A DNA stretch of 9,224 nucleotides from CAYLWN01 sp964387625 (GTDB taxonomy: Bacteria > Patescibacteriota > Microgenomatia > UBA10105). A program made the position numbers and the translations under genes. Location of the stretch: NCBI GenBank assembly GCA_964387625.1, contig CAYLWN010000035.1, forward strand, positions 1-9,224. The letters are read 5' to 3'. Of the stretch, positions 1 through 6,356 are shown one piece after another. The notes below the pieces were generated by a model. The model saw nothing but the letters and a program-made list of their open reading frames with translations. It was not told the DNA's origin and did not search any database. Numbering within the stretch: the first letter of the stretch is position 1; each line of letters opens with the position of its first letter.

Positions 1-2
1 CG

Positions 3-713
3 CCGCTAATTTACATTAGTACGGGGCTGGTTAATGAATTGCAAATCAGGCGAAAAAATCTTGTCTTTAAAATCTATCAGTCGATTCTAAAAGTTCCCGA
101 ACTTATAGTTTGCCATTCAGAGATTGAAAAACGACTCCTTCAAAAGTTGGTTCCAGAAGTTGAGAATCGTGTAAATTTTATTCCCTTCGGTGTCGACACA
201 GATTACTTCAAATGTCCAAAAAAAACTAATCAATTTATCCTTTCAGTAGGCAGAGATCGCTCACGAGATTATAAATTTCTTGCAAAAGTTGCTGAAAAAA
301 TGAGTGATCATAAATTCGTTGTAGTAACTAGTAAATCGAATATACTTGGTATTGTTTTTCCCAAAAACGTTCAACTATATTTTGATTTGCCATACAAAGA
401 GGTGAAAAAATTTTACTTTCAGTCAAAAGTAGTTTTTCTTCCTCTTAAAGAATTACAGCGTGCCTCAGGCCAGATATCATTTCTAGAAGCTTTGGCCTCT
501 AATAACAAAGTAGTTATATCTAAGGTTACTGGAATTTTGGATTACAAAAGCGCTTTTTACGATAATGTTTATTTGTTCGATCCGGGGGATTTAGAAGGGG
601 CTATAAGAATTCTCAGAAAATCTATTAGAGCAAAAACGACACCCTTTAAAATGAATGAATTTACGTCCAAAAATTATGCAAATAATTTAGGTAAATTAAT
701 TAAAAGTTTATGA
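3..713 (+). CDS. GT4-type glycosyltransferase, N-terminus cut by the window edge
   Basis: This is the C-terminal part of a GT-B fold sugar transferase that would move a sugar from a nucleotide donor to a growing surface glycan in the cytoplasm. The reading frame is open from base 3 with no stop. The first in-frame start-like codon is a TTG at 39, but the residues before it (PLIYISTGLVNE) already read like the family, so the true start lies left of the window. Counting from the TTG, FIPFGVDTDYF (48-57) is the classic linker before the donor-binding domain, ILSVGRD (67-73) opens the second Rossmann half, and ASGQISFLEALA (142-153) occupies the usual E-x7-E position, with Glu150 kept and the first Glu apparently replaced by Gln. 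About 236 residues are visible; full-length relatives have roughly 350-400. The stop overlaps the next start as ATGA, so the two genes are probably translationally coupled. Donor and acceptor cannot be read from the sequence. Confidence 0.87.
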   Translation, partial: PLIYISTGLVNELQIRRKNLVFKIYQSILKVPELIVCHSEIEKRLLQKLVPEVENRVNFIPFGVDTDYFKCPKKTNQFILSVGRDRSRDYKFLAKVAEKMSDHKFVVVTSKSNILGIVFPKNVQLYFDLPYKEVKKFYFQSKVVFLPLKELQRASGQISFLEALASNNKVVISKVTGILDYKSAFYDNVYLFDPGDLEGAIRILRKSIRAKTTPFKMNEFTSKNYANNLGKLIKSL

Positions 714-1780
714 CAAAAAAAATTTGCTATTTCGGAACTTACGACCCATATTATCCTAGAAACCAAATATTAATTTCCGGTCTAAAAAAAAATAACTGCG
801 AAGTGTACGATTGCAATGATCGGAGTTCCGGAATTAAGCACTACTTAAATTTATTTTTAAAGTTTTTGAAGTTGGAAAAAAAATTCGAGACGATTATTGT
901 GGGTGTACTTGGATATACGGATGTTCCTCTTGCCTGGTTTTTAGCAAAAATATTTAAAAAGGTTTTGGTTTTTGATGCATTTTATTCACTTCACGACACA
1001 TATGTAGATGACAGGCAGATATTTAAGAAAAATAGTTTTTTTGCGCTCAAATTTTTTCTACAGGACTTTTTATGCACTCATTTGGCGGATATCGTACTAC
1101 TTGATACTAAGCATCATGCTAAACATTTTGTAAAAAAATACAAAATTAGGAAATCAAAAGTCAGATATCTTTATATTGGTGCCAACGAAAATTACTTTAA
1201 ACCTAAAAAAAATACAAGAAAATCCACGAATTTTATTGTTGAATTTCACGGAAGTTTTCAAAATTTACAGGGCGTAGACTTTATTATAGAAACCGCTAAT
1301 AAATTAAATAAACATAAAGACATTAAGTTTAAAATTGTTGGAGACGGAATTTCCAAAAAAAAGGCCCTGATCTTAATAAAAAAATATCAGCTAAAGAATG
1401 TAGATATGATTCCTTGGCAAAATATAAAAAACATTAGAAAGATAATCAGTGAATCTGATGTATCTTTGGGTATTTTTGGAAAAACGAAAAAAGCTAATCT
1501 GGTAATTCCAAATAAGGTATATGAAGCAGTTGCCCTTTTAAGACCAATAATTACTATGGATTCGCCAGCCTCAAGAGAAGTATTTACGAACGAAGAAGAC
1601 GCATTACTTGTTAGCAATAAGAATCCTGATAATTTAGCATATGCCATTTTTCGCCTGAAGAATAATAAAAAGCTCTATGATAAAATTTGTAAATCTGCAT
1701 ATAATTTGTATAGAAAAAAACTGACCTCAAAAATAATTGGTAAACAATTGAAAATAATAATTGATAGTTATAAAAAGTGA
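710..1780 (+). CDS. GT4-family glycosyltransferase
   Basis: A complete 356-residue GT-B glycosyltransferase, normal length for GT4. The N-terminal half begins KKICYFGTYDP (3-13), a typical first beta strand. The C-terminal donor domain shows EFHGSFQNLQG (178-188), KIVGDG (208-213) and IPNKVYEAVA (266-275), where Glu272 is the likely second Glu of the E-x7-E motif. SPASREVF (285-292) follows as in relatives. It is predicted to be a cytoplasmic or membrane-associated sugar transferase in glycan repeat-unit assembly; its sugar is unknown. The ATG at 710 overlaps the stop of the preceding gene as ATGA, and its own TGA overlaps the GTG of the next gene, so the three are likely one coupled transcript. 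No Shine-Dalgarno sequence precedes the ATG. The first 500 bases hold several runs of 8-9 A (715-722, 784-792, 876-883, 1205-1212). The leftward frame at 1387-1647 is a shadow. Confidence 0.9.
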   Translation: MTKKICYFGTYDPYYPRNQILISGLKKNNCEVYDCNDRSSGIKHYLNLFLKFLKLEKKFETIIVGVLGYTDVPLAWFLAKIFKKVLVFDAFYSLHDTYVDDRQIFKKNSFFALKFFLQDFLCTHLADIVLLDTKHHAKHFVKKYKIRKSKVRYLYIGANENYFKPKKNTRKSTNFIVEFHGSFQNLQGVDFIIETANKLNKHKDIKFKIVGDGISKKKALILIKKYQLKNVDMIPWQNIKNIRKIISESDVSLGIFGKTKKANLVIPNKVYEAVALLRPIITMDSPASREVFTNEEDALLVSNKNPDNLAYAIFRLKNNKKLYDKICKSAYNLYRKKLTSKIIGKQLKIIIDSYKK

Positions 1781-2799
1781 GTATTTTGGTTACTGGATCA
1801 GCAGGGTTTATAGGGAGTCATCTGGTCACGGCGCTTTTAAATCTGGGATATAAAAAGGTCTACGGCATAGATGATTTATCTGGAGGCTTTAAAAAAAACA
1901 TTGACTCTCGTTGTCAATTTATTGAACTGGATTTAAGAAATAAAAACGCTACCGAACAAACTTTAAAAAGAATAAGAGCAAGCATAATTTTTCATCTGGC
2001 AGCAGATGCAGCAGAAGGAAGAAGTCAATTCGTTCCAATCAGTTGTTCACAGCGAAATTATCAAGCTTATATCAATTTACTTGTACCCGCAATCAAAAAT
2101 GGACTCAAAAAAATTGTTTTAACCAGTTCTATGAGTGTTTACGGAGCTCAACAGGCCCCCTTTTCGGAAAAGCAAATTCCTCAGCCAGAAGATATTTATG
2201 GGATCAACAAATACGCAATGGAAAAATCTACTGAAGTACTGGCAAATGTTTTTAATTTCAAATACACGATTATCAGGCCACATAATGTTTACGGACCTTA
2301 CCAAAATTTATCTGATCCTTATAGAAACGTCATTGCAATATTTATTAACTCTTTAATGAGAGGCAAAAAGTATTTTATATATGGCGATGGTAATCAGAAA
2401 AGAGCTTTTACTTATATAGACGACTGTGTGCCATATATTCTGAAAGCGGGTTTTGAGGACAAAACGAGTTCTCAAATAATAAATATCGGACCTGAAAAAT
2501 ACTATTCAATCAACAAATTATCGGAAATAATACTAAATGAATTTTTTAACCAAAAAATTCCTTCAAGTTTTAAACCTAAATATCTAAAGCTCAGGCCACA
2601 AGAGGTTATTAATGCATATTGTACAGTAGATAAAGCAAGAAAATTATTGGGCTTTAAAGAATCAACTACTTTGAAAAAAGGTATCAAAATGACAATTAAG
2701 TGGGCTAAAAAGGTTGGACCCCAGAACCCAAAATATCTTAAAGATTTTGAGCTTAAAAACGATATGTTACCCCTAACATGGAAAAACAAACTAATTTAG
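1777..2799 (+). CDS. Extended-SDR NAD-dependent sugar-nucleotide epimerase/dehydratase
   Basis: A 340-residue Rossmann enzyme that interconverts a nucleotide sugar through an NAD-bound 4-keto intermediate; UDP-glucose 4-epimerase-like activity is the generic expectation. The sequence shows the dinucleotide motif TGSAGFIG (6-13), the acidic/Asp ribose contact at IDDLSGG (31-37), HLAAD (73-77), the active-site serines in LTSSMSVYG (115-123), the YGINK catalytic Tyr141/Lys145 pair, RPHNVYGP (167-174) and RAFTYIDD (209-216). The combination AEGRSQFVP (79-87) and a C-terminal LPLTW (331-335) mark a subgroup distinct from textbook GalE, so I give no gene symbol. The start is GTG at 1777, overlapping the upstream TGA as GTGA; it places the first beta strand right at the N-terminus, where this family has it. 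No ribosome-binding site is visible, which fits translational coupling. The enzyme could also act as a 4-ketoreductase for the leftward trio downstream. Confidence 0.92.
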   Translation: MSILVTGSAGFIGSHLVTALLNLGYKKVYGIDDLSGGFKKNIDSRCQFIELDLRNKNATEQTLKRIRASIIFHLAADAAEGRSQFVPISCSQRNYQAYINLLVPAIKNGLKKIVLTSSMSVYGAQQAPFSEKQIPQPEDIYGINKYAMEKSTEVLANVFNFKYTIIRPHNVYGPYQNLSDPYRNVIAIFINSLMRGKKYFIYGDGNQKRAFTYIDDCVPYILKAGFEDKTSSQIINIGPEKYYSINKLSEIILNEFFNQKIPSSFKPKYLKLRPQEVINAYCTVDKARKLLGFKESTTLKKGIKMTIKWAKKVGPQNPKYLKDFELKNDMLPLTWKNKLI

Positions 2800-2844
2800 A
2801 AAAAATTCAAACTAGTCATTAAAAACTTTTAAGTAATTCTTTTC

Positions 2845-2850
2845 AGAAAG
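2845..2850 (+). promoter_or_regulatory. Weak ribosome-binding site for the methyltransferase
   Basis: AGAAAG lies 6 bases before the ATG at 2857 and is a partial match to the Shine-Dalgarno consensus. It supports the ATG and shows that this gene, unlike the three before it, can be initiated independently. The 57-base gap around it contains no convincing promoter. Confidence 0.4.
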
Positions 2851-2856
2851 TTAAAT

Positions 2857-3510
2857 ATGGTGGCCAGTAATAAAAGGTATTCACGGAAAGCACTGTATTA
2901 CGGAATGCCCGCCCGTAGAGAAATTAAATTGTTGGAATTAATTGGTAATGTAACCGATAAAAAAATACTCGATGTCGGTTGTGCGAGCGGTTATTTTGGG
3001 GGAAAATTGGAAAGAATGGGCGCGAAAGTTACTGGAATCGACTCATCTGGCTCGGCAATTCGCAAAGCCAAAAGAATAATGACTAACGCTTTAGTTGTTG
3101 ATTTAAACGAAAAAAATGTTCCACTTGAAAGCAATTCTTTCGATATTATCGTTGCTTCGGAAGTGATTGAACATTTAATAAATCCTTTAAATACTCTAAA
3201 TGAATTAAATAGGATATTAAAGAAAAACGGCATGCTTTTAGTAACTACCCCAAACTTAATGTACTGGGGCAACAGAATAAAGTTTTTAAAAGGTGAGTTT
3301 AGATACCAAAAAAGCGGCATGTTTGATGAGGGCCACATCCATTTTTTTACCTATGGAGCACTTAAGGAAGATCTAGAAAAGTCAAAGTTTCAAATCTTAG
3401 AAGAAAGCCATATATATCAAGGGAATGGAATATTAAATGGAGTAAAAAAATATTTTCCTGGAGTATTTGCCTATCAGATAGTTGTTAAGTGTATTAAGTC
3501 AAAAAGCTGA
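2857..3510 (+). CDS. Class I SAM-dependent methyltransferase
   Basis: A 217-residue Rossmann-fold methyltransferase of the UbiG/Methyltransf_23-like type often found in glycan clusters. The SAM-binding motif I is ILDVGCASGYFG (37-48), Asp62 in GIDSSG (60-65) is the usual ribose-hydroxyl contact, SEVIEHL (101-107) is motif II/III, and LKKNGMLLVTTPN (121-133) is the post-motif. HIHFFTY (160-166) is characteristic of this group and probably near the acceptor site. The fold is confidently recognised, but the acceptor (a sugar hydroxyl, a lipid-linked glycan or a small molecule) is not. It is the last gene of the rightward block, 57 bases after the SDR gene and 29 bases from the end of a converging gene. 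There is no hairpin terminator in that gap. The antisense frame at 2991-3338 is a shadow. Confidence 0.88.
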   Translation: MVASNKRYSRKALYYGMPARREIKLLELIGNVTDKKILDVGCASGYFGGKLERMGAKVTGIDSSGSAIRKAKRIMTNALVVDLNEKNVPLESNSFDIIVASEVIEHLINPLNTLNELNRILKKNGMLLVTTPNLMYWGNRIKFLKGEFRYQKSGMFDEGHIHFFTYGALKEDLEKSKFQILEESHIYQGNGILNGVKKYFPGVFAYQIVVKCIKSKS

Positions 3511-3539
3511 TAAAAAGATCTGAAGTGATACCCCATAAA

Positions 3540-4790
3540 CTAGTTAACTACTCTTGGGACAGGGACCGGAATGATAAATTTCACGCCCCTTCTTCTTAAA
3601 TAGGAATGATTCTTAATAATTGAATCAGCAAAGTTCCAAGCGAGTATCAATAAATAATTAAACTTGATCTTTTTTAGCTTATCAGGAGAAGTGATCAATA
3701 TATGAGTGCCGGGCGTATAATAATTCTGTTTCAGCTTGCTATCATCAACAATAAATTCAAGCAACTCTGGACCTATACCAAAATAATTAAGAAGGGTGTT
3801 GCCTTTTGCCGGAGCTCCATATCCTACTATTTTATTACCGTCATCTTTTAACTTACTAAGCATTTTTACTAGCAACTTTCTATTCATTTCGATTTTCTTT
3901 GAAAATTTCTCATATGTTGTAGTTAAAGTAAGACCATTGATCTTTTCTTTCTTCATAAAGCGGTTAAATCTTCTCTTAAATTTGTAGGGCCCTTTAGTAT
4001 TTTTGATAAAAACTCGGATGGAGCCTCCATGACTGCTAACCTTTTGAACATCGAAGATAATCATTCCGAATTTATTAAAAAACTTAACTAAAGGATTTAT
4101 AGCTACATAAGACAAATGTTCGTGATACACGGTATCAAACAGGTTCTTTTTGATAAAGTCTAGGAGATATGGAGCTTCAATTATAAGAACGCCATCTTCT
4201 GAAAGTAAAATTTTTGCTGATTTAACAAATTCATCCCAATTTCCCGTGTGTGCAAAAACATTAGCGGCTGTTATGATTTTAGCTGTGCCGTACTTCTTGA
4301 GAATTCTACGAGCCACTCTTTCATTAAAAAAATCAGCTATCGTTTCTATGCCAGCTTTACGGGCTATTTCTACGACATTTTTGGCCGGATCAACGCCTAA
4401 AGTCTTAGCGCCTAATTTTTTAAGAGGCTTCAATAAAATTCCGTCGTTACTTCCAATATCAACTACCAAAGTATTTCGACCTAGATGGAATCTCTTGTTA
4501 ATGTCTTGCGCAAACTTTTCAAAATGTTCAACAAAGGATCTCGAGGTAGAAGAGACATACAGGTAATTTTTAAACATTAAATCCGGATTAACGATGTCAG
4601 CTAGCTGTAAAAGACCACAGCTATTACAGAGCTTTAAAGCTAGGGGGAAATATCTTTCCTCATTTTTCAGATCTGCCTTTTTGAGAAAAGAATTTGCTAA
4701 AGGTGAACTACCCAATGATAATGCTTCAAAAAATGTCTTATTGCCACAGACTCTACAGCTTGTTAGTTTTTTTACATCACGCTTACCCAT
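3540..4790 (-). CDS. TcaB9-type sugar C-methyltransferase
   Basis: A complete 416-residue three-domain enzyme of the NovU/TylCIII/TcaB9 family, which transfers a methyl from SAM to a ring carbon of a 4-keto nucleotide sugar. The N-terminal zinc-binding domain has Cys12-x2-Cys15 and Cys55-x2-Cys58. The central SAM domain has VVDIGSNDG (109-117), Asp134 in GVDPAKN and ANVFAHTGN (176-184). The YHEHLSY motif (222-228) follows, then HGGSIRVF (254-261). The C-terminal NAD-like domain has IVGYGAPAKGNTLLN (321-335) and VDDSKLKQNYYTPG (348-361). Tyr76, His181, Tyr222, Glu224 and His225 fall at the same numbers I recall for active-site residues in the TcaB9/KijD1 enzymes, so it looks catalytically intact. 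Family members studied methylate C-3 of dTDP-hexoses; the actual substrate here is unknown. The ATG lies within the end of the cupin gene (8-base overlap), implying coupled translation. It is the last gene of the leftward trio. Confidence 0.93.
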   Translation of the reverse strand: MGKRDVKKLTSCRVCGNKTFFEALSLGSSPLANSFLKKADLKNEERYFPLALKLCNSCGLLQLADIVNPDLMFKNYLYVSSTSRSFVEHFEKFAQDINKRFHLGRNTLVVDIGSNDGILLKPLKKLGAKTLGVDPAKNVVEIARKAGIETIADFFNERVARRILKKYGTAKIITAANVFAHTGNWDEFVKSAKILLSEDGVLIIEAPYLLDFIKKNLFDTVYHEHLSYVAINPLVKFFNKFGMIIFDVQKVSSHGGSIRVFIKNTKGPYKFKRRFNRFMKKEKINGLTLTTTYEKFSKKIEMNRKLLVKMLSKLKDDGNKIVGYGAPAKGNTLLNYFGIGPELLEFIVDDSKLKQNYYTPGTHILITSPDKLKKIKFNYLLILAWNFADSIIKNHSYLRRRGVKFIIPVPVPRVVN

Positions 4791-5172
4791 TATTCAATCT
4801 AACCGTATCTGTCTCATACTGACTTTGTTTTCTAGTTTCTGTAGTAAATGCAAAAAATATGGTTTTTTCCATAAATTCCATTTGATGCCAAAACATAGGT
4901 TTAATAAAAACAAGGTCACTGGGTTTTAAAATTACGGAAGTAATTTTTGAGTTTGAGTTTTTTATGTTTTTTTCCGAGTATTTGAATTTTCCGCTTAGGC
5001 AGTAAATAAAATGGGCATCTTTTTTATGATAGTGATTTCCTCTTACCGAGTTTTTTTTGCTTTCAATTATCAAAACGCTTCTGATTTTAACTTTTTCTTG
5101 ATCTATAATTCGGCTAATATATCCTCTTTTGTCAACAAACTCAGGCTTAATGTTTTTAACTGTAATTGACAT
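4783..5172 (-). CDS. Small cupin, probable sugar-nucleotide isomerase/epimerase (WxcM/FdtA or CapF C-terminal-like)
   Basis: A 129-residue single cupin domain. DKRGYISRI (14-22) is the opening strand common to RmlC-like and CapF-type sugar cupins. The first cupin motif is RGNHYHK (44-50), with His47 and His49 placed like the metal or catalytic histidines of this superfamily, and Gly61 closes the motif. The second motif is the stretch around Pro92-His96. The tail ETDTVRL (120-126) is shared by many small sugar-cluster cupins. RGNHYH resembles the C-terminal cupin of CapF, while the size and operon position resemble the 3,4-ketoisomerases FdtA/QdtA; I cannot decide between isomerase, epimerase and a regulatory cupin. 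It lies 36 bases after the SDR gene and overlaps the C-methyltransferase gene by 8 bases, so it likely acts between them on a keto-sugar nucleotide. The rightward frame at 4594-4929 is a shadow. Confidence 0.8.
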   Translation of the reverse strand: MSITVKNIKPEFVDKRGYISRIIDQEKVKIRSVLIIESKKNSVRGNHYHKKDAHFIYCLSGKFKYSEKNIKNSNSKITSVILKPSDLVFIKPMFWHQMEFMEKTIFFAFTTETRKQSQYETDTVRLNNG

Positions 5173-5180
5173 ATCGAATT

Positions 5181-5186
5181 CTTCTT
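5181..5186 (-). promoter_or_regulatory. Ribosome-binding site for the cupin gene
   Basis: Read leftward, AAGAAG stands 8 bases before the ATG at 5172. It is one of the better Shine-Dalgarno-like sites in the window and fixes that start. Confidence 0.45.
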
Positions 5187-5208
5187 TTGTAAAAAAAGCT
5201 CTTTAAAG

Positions 5209-6273
5209 TTAAACTTGCGTTTTACACCAGGCTAGCATTCTTTTAAGACCGTCATCGATTGAGACTCCTGGAGCGAATCCAACATGCTCTCTCGCTTTAG
5301 TTATATCCGGCAATCTTCTTTGAGCCTGATCGGATGGATATTCTTGAGGCATTTCTATTTTTTCAATTTTCAGCTTTTTATTAAAAAGCTCATTGACCTT
5401 ATCAGCCAAATCCTCCATTCTAATTTCACCGACATCCCGTCCAATATTGTAAACCTCTCCGTTTCTGCTTCCTAAAATTACTTTAAAAAAACCAATCATT
5501 GCGTCCGATACATAAGTAAAAGTCCTCGTTTGTAAGCCCGGTATGTGGATTGTTAATGGTTTTTTCGCGAGTGCCTGAAAAAGAAACTTAGGTACAACTC
5601 GGTCATCATTTACTCTCATTCCTGGACCGTAAATATTAAACGGGCGGACCCATTTAACAGGGATCTTGTATGTTTTGTAATAACTTAGGCACATTGTCTC
5701 GCCAAGTCTTTTTGCCTCGTCGTAACAAGATCTGGGGCCTATGCAAGATACATTTCCGTTATAAGTTTCTTTTGTGGGCACTTCATCTTCACGAGGATTA
5801 CCATATACTTCACTTGATGAAAAAAATAAAAATGATTTGATTGCATTATTTTTCGCGTATCTCAAAAGGTGATGTAAGCCCAAGACGGTACAATTAATAG
5901 ATTCTATTGGATACCTACGGTAGTAAATTGGAGATGCCAACCCTGCTGCATGAATGATGTAGTCTATCTTTTCATTTTCAAATTTCCCCATGCTTTCTGA
6001 GATGTCCATTTTTTGGAATATAATATTTTTGTCGTTAACTTTAACTAATAAATTGTTCTTATTTGCAGTAATAAAATTATCAATAGCAAGTACTTTACAA
6101 GGTATTTTAAATTCGTGCTTATTTAAATGCTGGAAAACAGCTGTAAAATAAGAACCGAGAAAACCTGCCGCGCCGCTTATAAAAATAGTTTTCCCGTCGA
6201 AACTGGAAAAATCCGCATTGCTTACAATTTTTTTAATATCTTCAGTGACTACGTTTGTCATTTTACGTAACAC
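5209..6273 (-). CDS. UDP-glucuronate decarboxylase-like extended SDR
   Basis: An extended short-chain dehydrogenase of 354 residues from the GTG at 6273 or 350 from the ATG at 6261 (fifth codon). Neither has a clear ribosome-binding site; I favour the ATG. Numbering from the GTG, the NAD motif is SGAAGFLG (33-40), Asp65-Asn66 follow strand two, HAAGLASPIYYRRYP (108-122) matches the UXS substrate loop, SSSEVYG (152-158) carries the catalytic serine region, and GPRSCYDEAKRLGET (179-193) gives Tyr184/Lys188 in the context typical of UDP-xylose synthase. GPGMRVNDDRVVP (216-228) and QTRTFTYVSD (248-257) are also UXS-like. Classical UXS converts UDP-glucuronate to UDP-xylose through a UDP-4-ketopentose. 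Here it heads an operon with a cupin and a C-methyltransferase, so it may instead release the 4-keto intermediate, or have a different substrate. Family assignment is strong, the exact reaction is not. Confidence 0.88.
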   Translation of the reverse strand: MLRKMTNVVTEDIKKIVSNADFSSFDGKTIFISGAAGFLGSYFTAVFQHLNKHEFKIPCKVLAIDNFITANKNNLLVKVNDKNIIFQKMDISESMGKFENEKIDYIIHAAGLASPIYYRRYPIESINCTVLGLHHLLRYAKNNAIKSFLFFSSSEVYGNPREDEVPTKETYNGNVSCIGPRSCYDEAKRLGETMCLSYYKTYKIPVKWVRPFNIYGPGMRVNDDRVVPKFLFQALAKKPLTIHIPGLQTRTFTYVSDAMIGFFKVILGSRNGEVYNIGRDVGEIRMEDLADKVNELFNKKLKIEKIEMPQEYPSDQAQRRLPDITKAREHVGFAPGVSIDDGLKRMLAWCKTQV

Positions 6274-6331
6274 GTGCTAGTTTGCTCATTGAGACCGATG
6301 ATTAATTTTGGTTAAATACACCTTTACTTAG

Positions 6332-6337
6332 ATTATA
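6332..6337 (-). promoter_or_regulatory. Candidate -10 element for the leftward sugar trio
   Basis: Read leftward, these bases are a perfect TATAAT, about 60-70 bases ahead of the SDR start, in the only sizeable non-coding gap. CTGACA at 6351-6356 (leftward) resembles a -35 box, but the 13-base spacer is too short, and nothing better lies at 17. In AT-rich DNA a hexamer can arise by chance, so this is a moderate call supported by position. Confidence 0.4.
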
Positions 6338-6346
6338 TTTTACAAT
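6334..6346 (+). promoter_or_regulatory. Candidate -10 region for the rightward CgeB-like gene
   Basis: Two -10-like hexamers, TATATT (6334-6339) and TACAAT (6341-6346), lie 10-23 bases before the ATG at 6357. Either would place the transcript start very close to the ATG, so the message could be nearly leaderless, consistent with the missing Shine-Dalgarno sequence. No good -35 box is visible; TTGGTT at 6308-6313 is the nearest and is poorly spaced. The element overlaps the leftward TATAAT. Confidence 0.3.
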
Positions 6347-6356
6347 TTATTGTCAG

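Noticed and set aside
39..41. TTG as the true start of the first glycosyltransferase
   Set aside because: The frame stays open and family-like to the left edge, and a GT4 protein of 224 residues would lack most of its N-terminal domain. The gene is partial.
2819..2832. Palindromic TTAAAA-AC-TTTTAA as a terminator between the SDR and methyltransferase genes
   Set aside because: The arms are pure A/T with a 2-base loop, too weak for a hairpin, and there is no proper T tract after it.
2991..3338. Leftward 115-residue open frame inside the SAM methyltransferase gene
   Set aside because: It is antisense to the conserved SAM-binding region, and its hydrophobic look comes from the complementary codons.
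3541..3550. Perfect palindrome TAGTTAACTA at the convergent junction
   Set aside because: It lies in the last codons of the C-methyltransferase gene, is AT-rich and short, and has no partner elsewhere that would support a binding site.
4150..4566. Rightward 138-residue open frame inside the C-methyltransferase gene
   Set aside because: It is fully antisense to a gene with unmistakable family motifs, its translation shows no recognisable domain, and it has no ribosome-binding site.
5190..5212. AAAG-AG-CTTT followed by T's (leftward) as a terminator after the UXS-like gene
   Set aside because: The stem is four weak pairs with no workable loop, and the next gene of the apparent operon starts only 36 bases later.
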